NCBI GenBank assembly: GCA_949128115.1 | Contig: OX421964.1 | Location: 12,362,892-12,426,891, forward strand | Direction: 5' to 3' | DNA length: 64,000 nucleotides | From: Anaspis maculata | Taxonomy: Eukaryota > Arthropoda > Insecta > Coleoptera > Scraptiidae | Part shown: positions 1 to 11,148 of the stretch, one piece after another | How positions within the stretch are numbered: the stretch's first letter is position 1 | Layout of the letters: the number at the start of each line of letters is the position of its first letter | Made by a program: the position numbers and the translations under genes | The notes under the pieces: generated by a model | Told to the model about the DNA's origin: nothing | Database searches by the model: none | The model's input: only the letters and a program-made list of their open reading frames with translations

Positions 1-1
1 C

Positions 2-1321
2 ATAAAAGTTCTCAACAACGACGAGTTTTTTATTTTGGGTACTCCCCTTACAACAGAATCTCTACACAATCTTTTTGATTTGAAAATTGAAAAAATTGAG
101 TACTTTATGGAACGTTTGCGCGGTATTCAACCGCATGTTGCTTTCCACTTGCTTAAATCTTGCTTCTGGATTCCACGTTTCACTTATTTTCTCAGATCCA
201 GTCCAACCTTTTTATTCCCTGATCTCCTTTCTAAATTGGATTCATTTATCCGTGCAAGTTTGCAGCAAATTTTCAATATAAATTTAAACGATCTTTGCTG
301 GCAGCAAGCCTCATTGCCAATCAATTCCGGGGGATTGGGTGTTCGTAGCGCCTCGGACTTAGCTCTTCCAACTTTCATTTCTTCTGTGAACAGCACTTTC
401 GACCTCACCGGTACAATTGTTTCCCCGTCACTTGGTGAATTTGATGTTGACTGTTTGCAGGAGGTAATTAATCGTTGGACTGCGTTGCTACCCGATACAC
501 CCTTACCCTTGGATCCTGGCTCTCAAAGCAGTTGGGACTTCCCTTTGTTAAAGGATAGGTTTGATAGCTTACTTTCATCCGCTTCAGAATTTGACAAAGC
601 ACGTCTCCTGGCTTGCTCGAGAAAGGAGTCCGGTGCTTGGCTAAAGGCCTATCCTTCTACCCACTTAGGGACGTTACTAGATAAGCATACGTTGAGGATA
701 TCGTTAGCCTTACGCTTAGGCGCCGAGGTTTGCCAGCCACACTCCTGCGTCTGTGGAGTTGATGTGAGTGCCCAAGGTATTCATGGCCTATCCTGTCCAA
801 GAAGCGCAGGTAGAATCCCAAGGCATTCTGCCTTAAGCAACACCATAAAGCGCTCTCTGGCTTCAGTTGACATTCCATCCATCTCAGAACCTCCCGGATT
901 AAGCAGATCTGATGGTAAAAGACCGGATGGAATGTCACTGATTCCTTGGTCAAAGAGGCGAGCCCTCGTCTGGGATGCAACATGTGTCGATACACTTGCC
1001 CCTTCACATGTGGCCTTTTCATCTGTGTCAGCCGGAGCTGCTGCCTCCAAAGCAGTAACAGAAAAGGTCCGCAAATACTCTGTGCTGTCTAACCACTTTG
1101 AATTTCTGGCTTTCGCTGTAGAAACATTTGGAACTTGGTCCTCTGATGCACTCGACTTTGCCAATTCTTTAGGTAAACTTTTGATTGACAAGTCGGGTGA
1201 CATCAGAGCCAAGTCCTTTTTTATGCAGCGAATCAGTCCAGAGATTCAGAGGGGTAATTCAGCCAGTATTTTGGGGACCTTCGACAATGGTCCTGGATTG
1301 GACGAGGTCTTTTATTTATAA
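2..1321 (+). pseudogene. 3' part of a LINE-type reverse transcriptase ORF with a restriction-like endonuclease signature (cut by window edge)
   Basis: The frame is open from base 2 to the stop at 1321, so this is the C-terminal part of a longer protein entering from the left; the first codons read into a LGTP stretch like the end of an RT palm domain. Around residue 95 an LPxxxGGLGxRSA motif resembles the post-RT region of non-LTR retrotransposons. A cysteine/histidine cluster follows (codons at 746, 752, 782 and 794; CxC-x9-HxxxC), then R-P-D at 920-928 and an aspartate at 974 (PD-x15-D). That order, Cys/His knuckle then PD...D, is what R2-like LINEs use as a C-terminal restriction-like endonuclease, but spacing differs from the textbook CCHC. 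There is no stop across 1.3 kb, so it decayed little. Clade assignment is inference. It is followed by an unrelated gypsy fragment. Confidence 0.6.
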
Positions 1322-1429
1322 TTCTGCTGTTCCCTTTTACGCATTATTTATAATTATGTTGTACAATCTCTTTACATCTTTAGAAGAGACGAACACCTTC
1401 AAAATGTAATCAAATACATGCAAAAAGGT

Positions 1430-2560
1430 TGACCGTCCAAAATTCACGATGAGTGCTTGAAGATTTTCCATCAGCGAAGAGACTCACTCTACGTCCTTTG
1501 AAATGCCCTTTTTATTCATGGAAAGAATGGTAATCCCAAAAAAAGTTCCACACCAAAATTCTGCAAGAATTGCACAAGGGTCATCAGGAGCGGATGTAAT
1601 CGTTAGCAAGATCGAGCGTCTACTGGCCGAATATCGATAAGGACATCGCGATCTGCGTCAAGAGCTGTTTAAGATGCAGCTAAGACTTCAGTTAAAGTAC
1701 CGCTAGAGTCGTGGCCGGTACCTGAGAAGCCGTGGCAACGAGTCCACGTCGATTATGCGGAACCGATCGACAACGAGTATCATCTGATTGCGGTGGACGC
1801 GTGCTCTGAATGGCCGGAAGTTCTTCCAACACGCAGCATCACTGCACAGCAAACTGTCAACATGTTGGAGTGGATTTTTGCTACGTTCGGACTTCCAGAA
1901 GTATTGATCTCGGACAACGGAACTCGGTTCGTTGCGAAAAACTTCAGAGACTTCAGAGACTGTATCTTGAACGGAACTAACCACCTGCGCACACCATCAT
2001 ACCATCCCCAGTCGAATGGACAAGCAGAACGCTTTGTTGATACGTTCAAACGCGCCATCAAGAAACTGGGTGAGGGGGAAACACTTGGGAAGCATCTCAA
2101 CACTTTTCTGACGCAATACAGAGTAGGAGTGCTCCAGGAGAAAGTTCACCGGCAGAGCTGATGTTTGGTAGAGCAATGCGAACAACGCTAGACCTTGTCA
2201 GACCTTTTGTGAAGCCATCGAGAACATCTCGAGATGAAGAAGTCAGGATGAAGCAAGCCGAGCAATCCAACCGAAAACATGGTGCCAAAGAAAAATGTTT
2301 TTACCCACAAAATCCTGTCTACGTCAAGAGGTATTATTCGAAAAACCGAAAACGTATCCAGAATCCAGATTCTTCATTGATGCTTATACTGGAGGGCACC
2401 AACTCCGAGTTATACAACCTCACTTGCACCTAATTATGCATCGTACGATCGGAACAACACACGTCTCACGACCGACCGCGATGATTGTGGACGTTCGTGT
2501 CACGAAAATGTGCTCATTACTCATTTATTCACCGGCGAAGAAATGGGATTAAGACCTATT
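1430..2560 (+). pseudogene. Ty3/gypsy integrase fragment (zinc-binding region, DDE core, start of C-terminal region), degenerate
   Basis: An integrase would insert retroelement cDNA into chromosomes. The zinc-binding HHCC region is visible at about 1570-1680 (HKGHQ..., YWPNIDKDI, CVKSC) but carries stops. The core follows in a frame that opens upstream of 1751: first Asp in an HVDY context (1751-1753), second Asp in SDNG (1913-1915), and Glu in YHPQSNGQAER (2027-2029), 37 residues after the second Asp, as in retroviral-type DD35E enzymes. A frameshift near 2120-2160 separates this from the SPAELMFGRAMRT motif at about 2150-2190, which normally follows directly. No RT, gag or LTR is attached, so it is an isolated remnant. 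The three catalytic acids survive but the reading frame does not. Confidence 0.8.
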
Positions 2561-2569
2561 ACTAATGTT

Positions 2570-5160
2570 TCTCTAATTAAATTATGCTGCTGGATGCTGT
2601 TGCTGCCGGCGGGCTTCCGATGGCTCGTTAGTAATGACGTGTGATTGATTACAGAGTCTCGAGTCCTGGGACGGCAGTACGGGCATTATAATAGGAGGCA
2701 AGTAAAAAGCCGACCACCTGAGTTGTCTCGCTTAAGGGGAAAGGAAGACGATTCGCCGTCATTGGCACCGCAATCGATGGCTAATTATATTGCCATCGAA
2801 TGAGTGTACCGATTACCGATTTGGAATCCGGCGACAACGTTCAGCAATGTTGCAAACGTACGACGACCATCGGAAAAAACTGACGATGATGCACTCTTTA
2901 TCGAAGAAAACGGGGTTTCAATTATTCCGCCAGGTGAGTAGGTATACTTAAAAGGTGGCGCGACCGAGCACTGACAGCTAGAAAGTTTTTTCTCTGCTCG
3001 CTCTGAATTTATGGCCCTATGCGATTTCACTAATCCCATAAATCACCGCCGCATTGTCGAATTTAATTTGAACGCGCCGTGAAAGTGAAAACGGTGGGTG
3101 ATGATCTGTGTTCCATCGATGGACGGCTACCTCATGAATAAAATTCAAATTCGTACAGATTCCAAATTTTTGAATACTCAGTACCAACCATCGATAACCT
3201 ATTCCAGCCAATAAAATAATTCGGTGGTTGTCTGGGCTGGACTGACTATGCGGCTTTTTAGAAAAGATGAACATAATTTTTCATTCAGAATTTCAATACA
3301 ATTCAAGCATTTCCGAAAAAAAAATTGGAAGTTTCTCTAGATAAGATATTTGAAACAATTTGAGCGTAACAGGAAGAATTGTAAGTGATCCCGACAGGGA
3401 AAATGTTTACTGCACGACAAAATAAAGACACGTCACGCCAGAACAAAAACTGCAAAAAAGGTGAAAAACGGCTGAATAATATTTTTTCACGACATACTAT
3501 ACACGGCAAAGAAGGGTATAATTCACGACAGCATGAGGGTTTGCACGACAAATTTGAAAGACAGAAAAGTCACCCTGAAAATCACCCTTGACGTTTTTTA
3601 ATCTTAATCTGGTCGTGTCACTTGGAAGCCCCGATGCTTCCTTGAAGTCTTTCAAAAAGTTTACGGGCAATCTAAATGCAAAACAGTTGGAAGGTCCTTG
3701 TGTCTCCTTGCATTTTTGAATTTTGAAGCGTCAATTTTGATTTGATTTCTTCTAACTGCAGAGACTCTTTGATCTTGTCTCAGAGACCCCAGTAGTACCA
3801 GTACCCTCCCTGGAACTATGAAGCATCAAATCCTGTACCTGTAAAACTAGTGCCTCCAGTCAATCTTCTACAGTCCAATTGACAATCTGGTATAGCCGAT
3901 TAGCCGGTCTAAAAGAGGTCCAGTGCTCTCTGCACTCTTCATAATCAATTCCAATTATTCAGTTAATTTGTCTGCAACTGCAGAAGCCCCCTTGAAGTCT
4001 TCCCGAGTCACTTATCTTGCTACTCAGGAGCCCTAGTCTTTCCGTCTCTTGTAGAATCTATCAGTTCATCATTGGCTTTCTTGTCTGCAATAACTGCAAA
4101 GGCCCCTTTCGAAGTTCTCTTACGTCAATTTTATCTTTTTACCTTGAAGCCCCAACGCACCTTTGCCCCTTAGGGGGTGCTAGGGCAATGCGTTCCGCAG
4201 TCAATTGGTCGCAAGCGAGGTTTCAGAGGAGCTACAAGAAAAAACCATCTCTAGGGCTTCGGAACGTAAGGGGGCTCAAATACATGAAGAGACAAGAAAG
4301 GGGGCTCAATAAAGGGTTCTCAAAACCATCAGCAAATACGAGGGGGTGCGATAGAACACCGAAAATCACCTAAAAATGCAAGGGGGCTTAGCAGGGTTCC
4401 AAACAATATTGAAGATACAAGCGGGCCCAATGGAACTTCATACATATAAGAAATGAAGGCAAAAGGAGGGCTTACTGTTACTCTAAAAGTCAATAAAAAC
4501 ATAAGTGGGTTAACTGGGGCTCCATACCTACTGCATTTGAGAATATAAAGGGCCTTATAGGGCCCAAACTACTGACTATCCTCTATCACCTCCCTGCAGC
4601 TTGAGCCGTTGACATAACCTACCTATCTCCAAGAGCCCCATACATGGATGGCATAACGTGCTGATGCTAAGCCCCCACAGGCTGCCCATTCCGTTCCAGT
4701 CCAAAGTGCTGATATAAAACCCTTGGTTAAACCCTTGGTTAAACCTCATACAATGGGGTACTTGCTCAATTTTTTGCGGATTTTTACGGATTTGATTAAA
4801 ATAAGTTGAATCAAATTGAAGTATACCTAATGGTTTGTCTACCCATTCAGGGGTTCAAAAAAATAGCTGGGGTATTGTCGTATCAATACACCGATAGGTG
4901 AGGTGTATTATCGCTACATCGAGGATTTTTACGAGGGGATCCGAGTGTAAATCGAGATGTAAAGCGATAATATATCAAACCTAGAGGTGTATTTGTTGAG
5001 ACAATTAACCGAACAACACTGGAAATCTTCCTAAAAAAGTGGAAACTACTCGGATATTTAAGGTTGGCCATTCTGAAGGGGTGTTTTCACCAATGACCTT
5101 GGTGGTAATATACTTATACGGCCTACTATTTTAAAGAGTGAGGTGAATTGTCACTATAAA
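2570..5160. other. No recognised gene; mixed unique and low-copy sequence
   Basis: 2570-3100 is relatively GC-balanced, non-repetitive DNA with no long frame. About 3600-4600 carries many loosely repeated short blocks built on runs such as aagccccnnccttgaag and aagggggctca. They look like a decayed simple or low-copy repeat; similar wording recurs at 46190-46650. Open frames here (for example 4017-4373) have no family resemblance and follow the repeat blocks, so they are not called. Confidence 0.4.
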
Positions 5161-5673
5161 GACAATACATGGGTATTTATCGATTACCTATACCCAAGAA
5201 CCTAAGTAATTAAAACTAAAATACTGAATTATTCACAAAGGTGATGCAAAAGTCACTCGTATAAAGACTAACGAGCTGAACTTGATATATTTGTTACTGC
5301 AGCTTGACCAGTATTCCTTTTCCCTCGTCTAGTCGCAAACGCAGTTTTTTATACCTCATACTCGATTTTCCTATTTCAACAATAGGCAGCTAATAACCTC
5401 AAGTATTCTGGTGATATTACATTTCCTATTCACAGTTTCATATCATCAAAATCCAGGTATAATTACTTTACAATAAGATTTGTAGGTAAAAGTTGCACAA
5501 GATATATCAATAGGTATGAGTACGTAATTTCTTGAAAACGCTTCAGCAGTTTCAAAGTTCTGAATTATTGAAGTGAAACTTCTATTCTCGCGCCTAGATC
5601 ACAACACACCACTAAGGCAGAACCACACATGGGAGTGGAATTGCTTCATAGCATCAGTGGTTGTAACGAACGC

Positions 5674-5849
5674 CTGTAACGATGTGCTGTAACGTTGTCT
5701 TGTCTGACCTTGGGGTGACCAGCGTCGTCCCAGGAAATAAAAGAATAAGCTGTTGCAGCGTTCGCCGCGTTCGGTTCTATTTTTTACTAATCGCCGACAC
5801 TGGACTGCTCTTCATGTTGTCGTACTGTTGACCCGACAAGAATGGCTCT
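5674..5849 (+). repeat. Possible solo LTR fragment
   Basis: The stretch begins TGTAACG and ends GACCCGACA, thus TG...CA, and contains an AATAAAAGAATAAG polyadenylation-like run near its middle followed by a GC-rich segment, as in many gypsy/copia LTRs. It is not found at the equivalent place in duplication copy 2, which suits an insertion. No target duplication or partner LTR is visible, so the call is tentative. Confidence 0.25.
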
Positions 5850-6130
5850 CGACTTGGCTTGAATAGATTCGAGCGGATGTGATTTATTATAGAGATAGGG
5901 AGGTATATTCAGGACCGGGCCTAGCAGGCGTGCAGTGCGTTACGGCGCGCAAGCGAGTACGGCAGGCGGCAAGTCATAGGGGCGATAATATAATAATTAA
6001 GTTGAATTTCGAAGGATTTTTTTCATTCCCGCATTTGGTGGGGCTCTCCACTGCCGAGCGCAGCGAGAAAAGGAATAAAAGAAGTCTAATCGTGAAAAAA
6101 TCATGTCGAAAGTACTCTGCCATTTGAGTG

Positions 6131-6160
6131 ACTAATAATAATAATAATAATAATATTGAT
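6131..6160. repeat. (TAA)n microsatellite
   Basis: About eight near-perfect taa triplets. A second block of the same triplet lies at 6436-6470. Confidence 0.9.
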
Positions 6161-6435
6161 AATGAGAAAAACAAGATGATACAAACCGTGAGGGAGCGGA
6201 GCGGGAGTACGAAAAGAACACCTCTTCGAACGTTGTTTGCTGATTGATTCATATGTATAGAAGTTTCACTTCTTCCGAGTGTGACTATGGTCACGCACTC
6301 ACGGTTTTTTTGTGAAATTTTTTATTTTTGTAAAATTTTCCAATTACCTTGTTGGAAGCTTCCAGAGTTCAGAACTATTCCCTTGAATAACTTGCAAATC
6401 ATGCTCACCTCTTCTCATTTTTGCAAAAAACCTCC

Positions 6436-6470
6436 CTAATAATAGCAATAATAATAATAATAATAATAAT
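6436..6470. repeat. (AAT)n microsatellite
   Basis: Interrupted aat/ata triplet run, just upstream of the SINE-like element. Confidence 0.9.
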
Positions 6471-6496
6471 TTGTCTCATGATTGTTTTATTGAAAA

Positions 6497-6641
6497 CTCT
6501 GGCGTGTACTAGTCGAGTGTGATGCGCACCTGCTTGGCGAAGTGAGGCTCCGGGTTCGATTCCCGGTGATATATTTAGATCTGGGTTTTGTGATGTGAAA
6601 TTAGAATTTTTCTTTCTTTCTTTCTTCCTTTCTTTCTATGG
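6497..6641 (+). mobile_element. tRNA-derived SINE candidate
   Basis: A tRNA-like head is present. There is an A-box-like tagtcgagtg at 6510-6519 and a perfect B box ggttcgattcc at 6553-6563, with the roughly 43-bp spacing of pol III internal promoters. The head is not a functional tRNA because no acceptor stem closes around it. A short non-tRNA body (6572-6606) follows and then a (TTTC)n tail at 6607-6641, the usual SINE layout of head, body and simple-repeat tail. No second copy is visible in the window, and the corresponding part of duplication copy 2 lacks it. Confidence 0.6.
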
Positions 6642-6939
6642 GTGCCAAGAAGGAAAGAAACATTATTATTTATTCAAAAAACTGGCGTGATCTTAAAATA
6701 TTCCAGAAATAACGTTAAAACTCCCAAACTCTCTGAAAACTCTTGAATAGGTTCAAAATATTCACCTAATGAGGTTTAGAGAGATACCAATTGAAAGTTT
6801 GGACGATAATTCGTCAGTTTTCATCGCAATACAATCTGGTAATTTTTACGAAAATTTGAACGACAGCCTCCAAAACAGTTTAGGCGTAAGGAAAATTTGT
6901 GAGTTTTTCCGAAGTCATAAGTGAATTTTTTTAGGTGAA

Positions 6940-8043
6940 ATAGGAGTTTTGACAAAAATTGAATTCTATAAGGTTTTCATACAATCCGAGCGTTTCCACA
7001 AGATTTTCTAGCCTTCTCAAGATTCAAGAGGTATTACAAGAGTCTTCAAAACCAGTTTTTATTTTTTCTTGATAGTGCGGCAGTTTTTCAAGATAAGTTA
7101 AGAGATTTGAAAAAAAAACAGGAGGATGTTATCAATCATTCTTGAATTTTTATTACGATTCGAGCATTTTCACAAAAAATTGGGAGTTTCTCAACAAAAT
7201 GCCGATCTTCAAAGCCATTTAGACATTCTCTGTGAGTCTTGCCCATGATTGGTGAAATTTTAAAAATAAATAAATTACTCGGTGAGCTTTCGAAAAATAT
7301 TGAAAGTTTTGTAGCGAAGTTCAGGAGATATTCCGGACGTTTTATGATGCAGCTTTTAAGAAAAATTAGAAATTTCTCTTCGGAATTTCAATACAATTTA
7401 GACTTTTTGTTAGGCTTTTTTTGGCTTTTTTAGAAAAATTTGTCAGTTTCTCAACATAAAATATCCAGAACATTTTGAGAGTTACAGGAACATTCGGAAG
7501 TCTTGCCGATAGCTAGGAAGTTTTTCCAGAAAACTGGGAAGTTTTGACAATAATCAGGAAGTTTTTAATAAATTCAGCATTTTAGCAAAAATTTTAGTGA
7601 CTCTCAAGCTAACGCAAAGTTCTACACAGAACCATTCGAGCGGCTCCAAGAAAAGTCGGAAGTTTCGCCATTAGCCGGAAAGTTCTCCAAGATAACAGTG
7701 AGTTTCTAGAATACTAAGGAGTTTTGACGATAATCCGGAAGATTTTAATACAATTTGAACATTTTCGCGAAAACATGGGAGGTTCTCACACCAATGCAAA
7801 GGCTTTCAGAGCAGTTCAAGCATTTCTAAGAAAAGCAAGAGTTTTGTCAATATCTGAGAAGTTTATTATAATAGACAGTGAATTTTTGAAAGGAAGAAAA
7901 AGTTTTGACAATAATTCAGAAGTTCACGAATACAATTCGTGAATTTATACAAAAAACAGGCAGCTCATCAAGATAACCAATTCTTTAAAACAAATAAGGC
8001 GTATCCAATGAAATCCGTATATTTATGGTACCCGTAAATGGGA
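6940..8043 (+). repeat. Degenerate tandem repeat, about 180-bp period
   Basis: The phrase gttttgac(a/g)ataat(c/t)(c/a)ggaag recurs at about 7541, 7721 and 7902, that is 180-181 bp apart. It is followed each time by a variant of caatacaattcgagcatttt-cacaaaaaactgggag. Diverged units appear further left (near 6950 and 7127) and the same wording occurs at 20284-20430, 20700-20830, 25620-25780, 27580-27960 and 28420-28560. Inverted-sense copies fill about 24660-25610. It is AT-rich, has no coding potential, and surrounds the odorant-receptor genes. Confidence 0.65.
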
Positions 8044-8077
8044 ATATGTTCTGTAGGTTGGTTGGTGCGTTGTCATA

Positions 8078-8131
8078 ATCTGATTCTTCTTTATGTTTCT
8101 CGCAGCCTGTTAAAATTCTGTAACATAAAAT
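8078..8131 (+). repeat. Inverted terminal copy of the Penelope-like element 5' end
   Basis: This 54-bp block is the reverse complement, with about four mismatches, of 20219-20272. It lies 34 bp inside the left target duplication, whereas the right copy abuts its target duplication. Minus-strand frames across 7985-8203 are a by-product. Confidence 0.75.
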
Positions 8132-8330
8132 ATCTCTGGATTCAACTTCAACAAAAAACCTTTTTGTAGAACGTGCTGCCTGTTGACCAGTTGTCAAAGA
8201 CAAAAAGGTCTTTTGTTCAGAATTCTTATGTGTTTAAACAAAAAATGAGTGAAGCAAATGGTAAGAAACCGTGACGGGAGACACTTAAGAATTCTATTCT
8301 ACTCTACTCTATCCTACTAACAACTGTATA

Positions 8331-10508
8331 GTGCAGTAAAGATAGTCAAAAAAGACCCCAAACCTTGAAAAAATTAATTCATGAAATTTTATAGCAGATA
8401 TCGATTTAGAATTTCATCCTCCACCACATACTCAAAATCCCCGAAAATCCCAGTTGAGCATTTTTCTTGCGGCGCTGTCAAAGTATATCATGTTTGCTGC
8501 AACTGGTCCTAAAATTGTTTTCTCGTTTTTGTCTCACTAGAGCTACATTGTTGGCTCAGAGCTGTTGATATACACTGCAGGGTATGACCAGACCTTCGTT
8601 CAAACTTCTAACTTGTATTTTCCGAAAAAAAAACACGTAAGTCGCTTCAATTCCCAATTAACAGTGTTGATTAAAGATAATCCGAGGGTTAATGACCAAG
8701 TTAATTAAAATCTGTTTGATTTGGGATAGAGGCATGAAATTTGGTATGAGCGGTCTTCATGGTCTTCTTTTCAAATGTAAACACGACGACTCACCATATT
8801 TTGGTTAGGGGGGCCCAAAGACCCCCTTAAAAGTTTGAAGTTGCAGGAACTCCCACAAACCATCGGTAAATATCGTCACACATTTCAAAAAGTAATCATT
8901 TGACTCTACACTAAATCTTGACAAGAGACACAACAGTTGTCGACATGTACGCATTGTTCTTCGGGTTAAAAAAAAATTTCTTCGGAGTGTCAAAAAAGCA
9001 CAGTTTTTAATGATTTTTCCATCTAAGAAAATGTGAATTGATCTGCTGTGTACCATTATTCACTAATTTGTATTTCCCGAAGCTATTCATGAGATCTGTT
9101 TTTTGATACTGTCATTCTAGGAATGCCAGCTCCCGAAGAAATAAGCCAATTTAAGTGTGAAGTTCAACAGCGTTTTTTTATTGTTCCCAATCAATATGAT
9201 TGACAATTTATGAATGGATGGATAGCTGAAACTATTCTGTAACTTAATTCCTTTTGACTACACGCGGAACCAAGCGCAAAAGCCTAGGAAAAAATGTTTT
9301 TTACGTCGCCCACCATCATAAAATTTGTGCCCCTAGCGTGTGTTGAAAATATTTTTGTACCGTGTATTAACTCGATCTCAAAGCTCTGAAGTATTTCACG
9401 CCTTAATCTTGATTCTTTGTGCCTTCTACTTGACAACTGCAGATCGTATTGACGTTTGTCTATACTCATTAGTCTGTATTTGCTGTTGTTTCGCCAAAGT
9501 AGCATGAAATTTGGTGCAATTTTAACAGTGACAAGTGGCGGTTAAAAAATTTTCTTTTGGGGCTTTCGCGCATCATTTATCATTTAGTTATACTCATTAA
9601 AATTACGAAACAGTTGAAGCTATCCATCCAATAATGAATTATCATCATATTGATTGGTAAAATTGGGAAAAACGCTGCTGAACTGAGCACTTGAATTGGC
9701 TGGTTTCATCTGGAATTGTTGCTTCTTAGATGTCAATATCAAGAAATTGACTTTATCAACGGCTTCGGCAGATACGAATTAGTGGATAATAGTATGCGGA
9801 AGATGAATTTACTCTTCTATTACATGAAAAAATTATAAAAATCTGATTTTTTTTTGACATTCCGAAGAATTTTTTTTTTTCATCATGAAGAACAGTGCGT
9901 ACATGGCGACAACTGGTCTGCCTCTTATTGAGATTTAACGTAGAGTCAAATGATTACTTTTTGAGATGCGTGACGATTATTAATGGTGGTTTGAATGGGT
10001 ATCTGCAACTTCAATTTTCAAGGGGGCCCCTGAGCCCCCCTAACCAAAATATGACAAGGCGTCATGCCTACATTTGAAAAGGGGACCATGAAGACCACTC
10101 ATACGAAATTTTATGCCTTTATCACAAAAAGAACAGATTTTATAAAATTTGGTCACTAATCCCCGAACTACACTTCGTTACCACTGGTAATTGCAGATTA
10201 AAGCAAGTTACGTTTTTTTTTTGCGGGAAATAGGATGTCGACGGTTCAGATGACGTTCTGGTCATGCCCTGGAGTATATACCAACAGATCTGAGCTAACA
10301 ATATAGCTCTAATGTGACAAAAGCAAGGATACAATTTTTGGACTTGCTGCAGCAAACATGATATACTTTGACAGCGGCGCAAGAAAAATGCTCGAGTGGG
10401 ATTTTCGGGGATTTTGAGTACATGGTAGAGGATGAAATTCTGTATCGATAACAGCTTCAAAATTTCATGAAATAATTATTTCAACCTCAAAACCTATCTT
10501 TACTGCAC
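8331..10508. mobile_element. Large foldback element A, TA-flanked
   Basis: The two halves are inverted copies: 8331-9250 pairs with about 9590-10508, leaving an unpaired centre near 9260-9590. The ends read gtgcagtaaagatag and its complement, each next to TA (8329-8330, 10509-10510). It sits in the 3' region of the Penelope-like element. No transposase frame is present; open frames such as those at 8805-9056 and 10140-10460 are mirror by-products of the arms. The superfamily is unknown; TA flanks would suit Tc1/mariner mobilisation. Confidence 0.75.
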
Positions 10509-10658
10509 TATGTAAGAGGGTCAACACGTTTCTAAAACAAAAGTTGCCTGACTTGATACAAAAAATTCCACCGAGTGCAATGTGGAGTGCAAAAAGCTAG
10601 ACTTCAATTAATACTGAAGAAAAATAACACTTATCCTTAAGTCCTAGCTCTTCTTCCT

Positions 10659-10694
10659 GACGTTTCGGCAGGTCTCTACTGCCGTTTTCAAAGG
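10659..10694 (-). ncRNA. Hammerhead-like ribozyme motif in the Penelope-like 3' UTR
   Basis: On the minus strand a stem GGCAG/CTGCC with a 7-nt loop is followed by GAAACGTC, the second conserved core strand of hammerhead ribozymes. The first core strand, expected as CTGANGA, reads TTGAAAA and is degenerate. Penelope-like elements are known to carry hammerheads in their terminal repeats, which fits the position. Activity is unlikely for this copy. Confidence 0.4.
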
Positions 10695-10764
10695 TTTACA
10701 TAAGGGTTTACAGCGTTTGTATGCTCTTTGGAGCGTTTCTGTCACTAAGAAGTAAAAGACGTAA

Positions 10765-11017
10765 CTAAGGCAAAAACTGTCTTCTTGAACTACTGGATTT
10801 TGAGACCTGTAAAAAGTGGTTTTGATTTCTTTTCAGAAGACCCTTGCCCATTTCTTCTTCAAGTGTGCCTAACCAAATCCTATCGAAGTAAACCGATGCA
10901 CTGGAAACGCAAATGTCGGAATTTAGAAAAATAAAAGCCGATTCTTTAATCTGTCTACGGTTTGTGTGTGCCTCCCTGGTGATAGTCTGCATGTTGGTAA
11001 AATCAAAATCATGTATT
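10765..11017 (-). pseudogene. Penelope-like element, C-terminal end of GIY-YIG endonuclease domain
   Basis: This minus-strand frame carries HDFDFTNMQTITRE followed by RRQIKES, the conserved tail of the GIY-YIG endonuclease in Penelope-like proteins. It continues in frame, across the LINE insertion, the segment ending at 18029: the codons on both sides of the 13-bp target duplication agree. Frame leading upstream of 11017 (to 11073) belongs to the LINE, not to this protein. Confidence 0.8.
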
Positions 11018-11148
11018 AAAAAGTGCGATAAGATATCCGTGTGAATACGTGTTCCCGTGCGCTCTCTAAACAATCAATAATTCCGCGTGTTTGTTGTTGT
11101 TTTTTGTGATAATGGACTTCCAATAATCAACAAATGCAGCACCTGGAG

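Noticed and set aside
6940..8043. Regularly spaced repeats considered as a CRISPR-like array
   Set aside because: Units are about 180 bp, diverged, AT-rich and in an insect genome.
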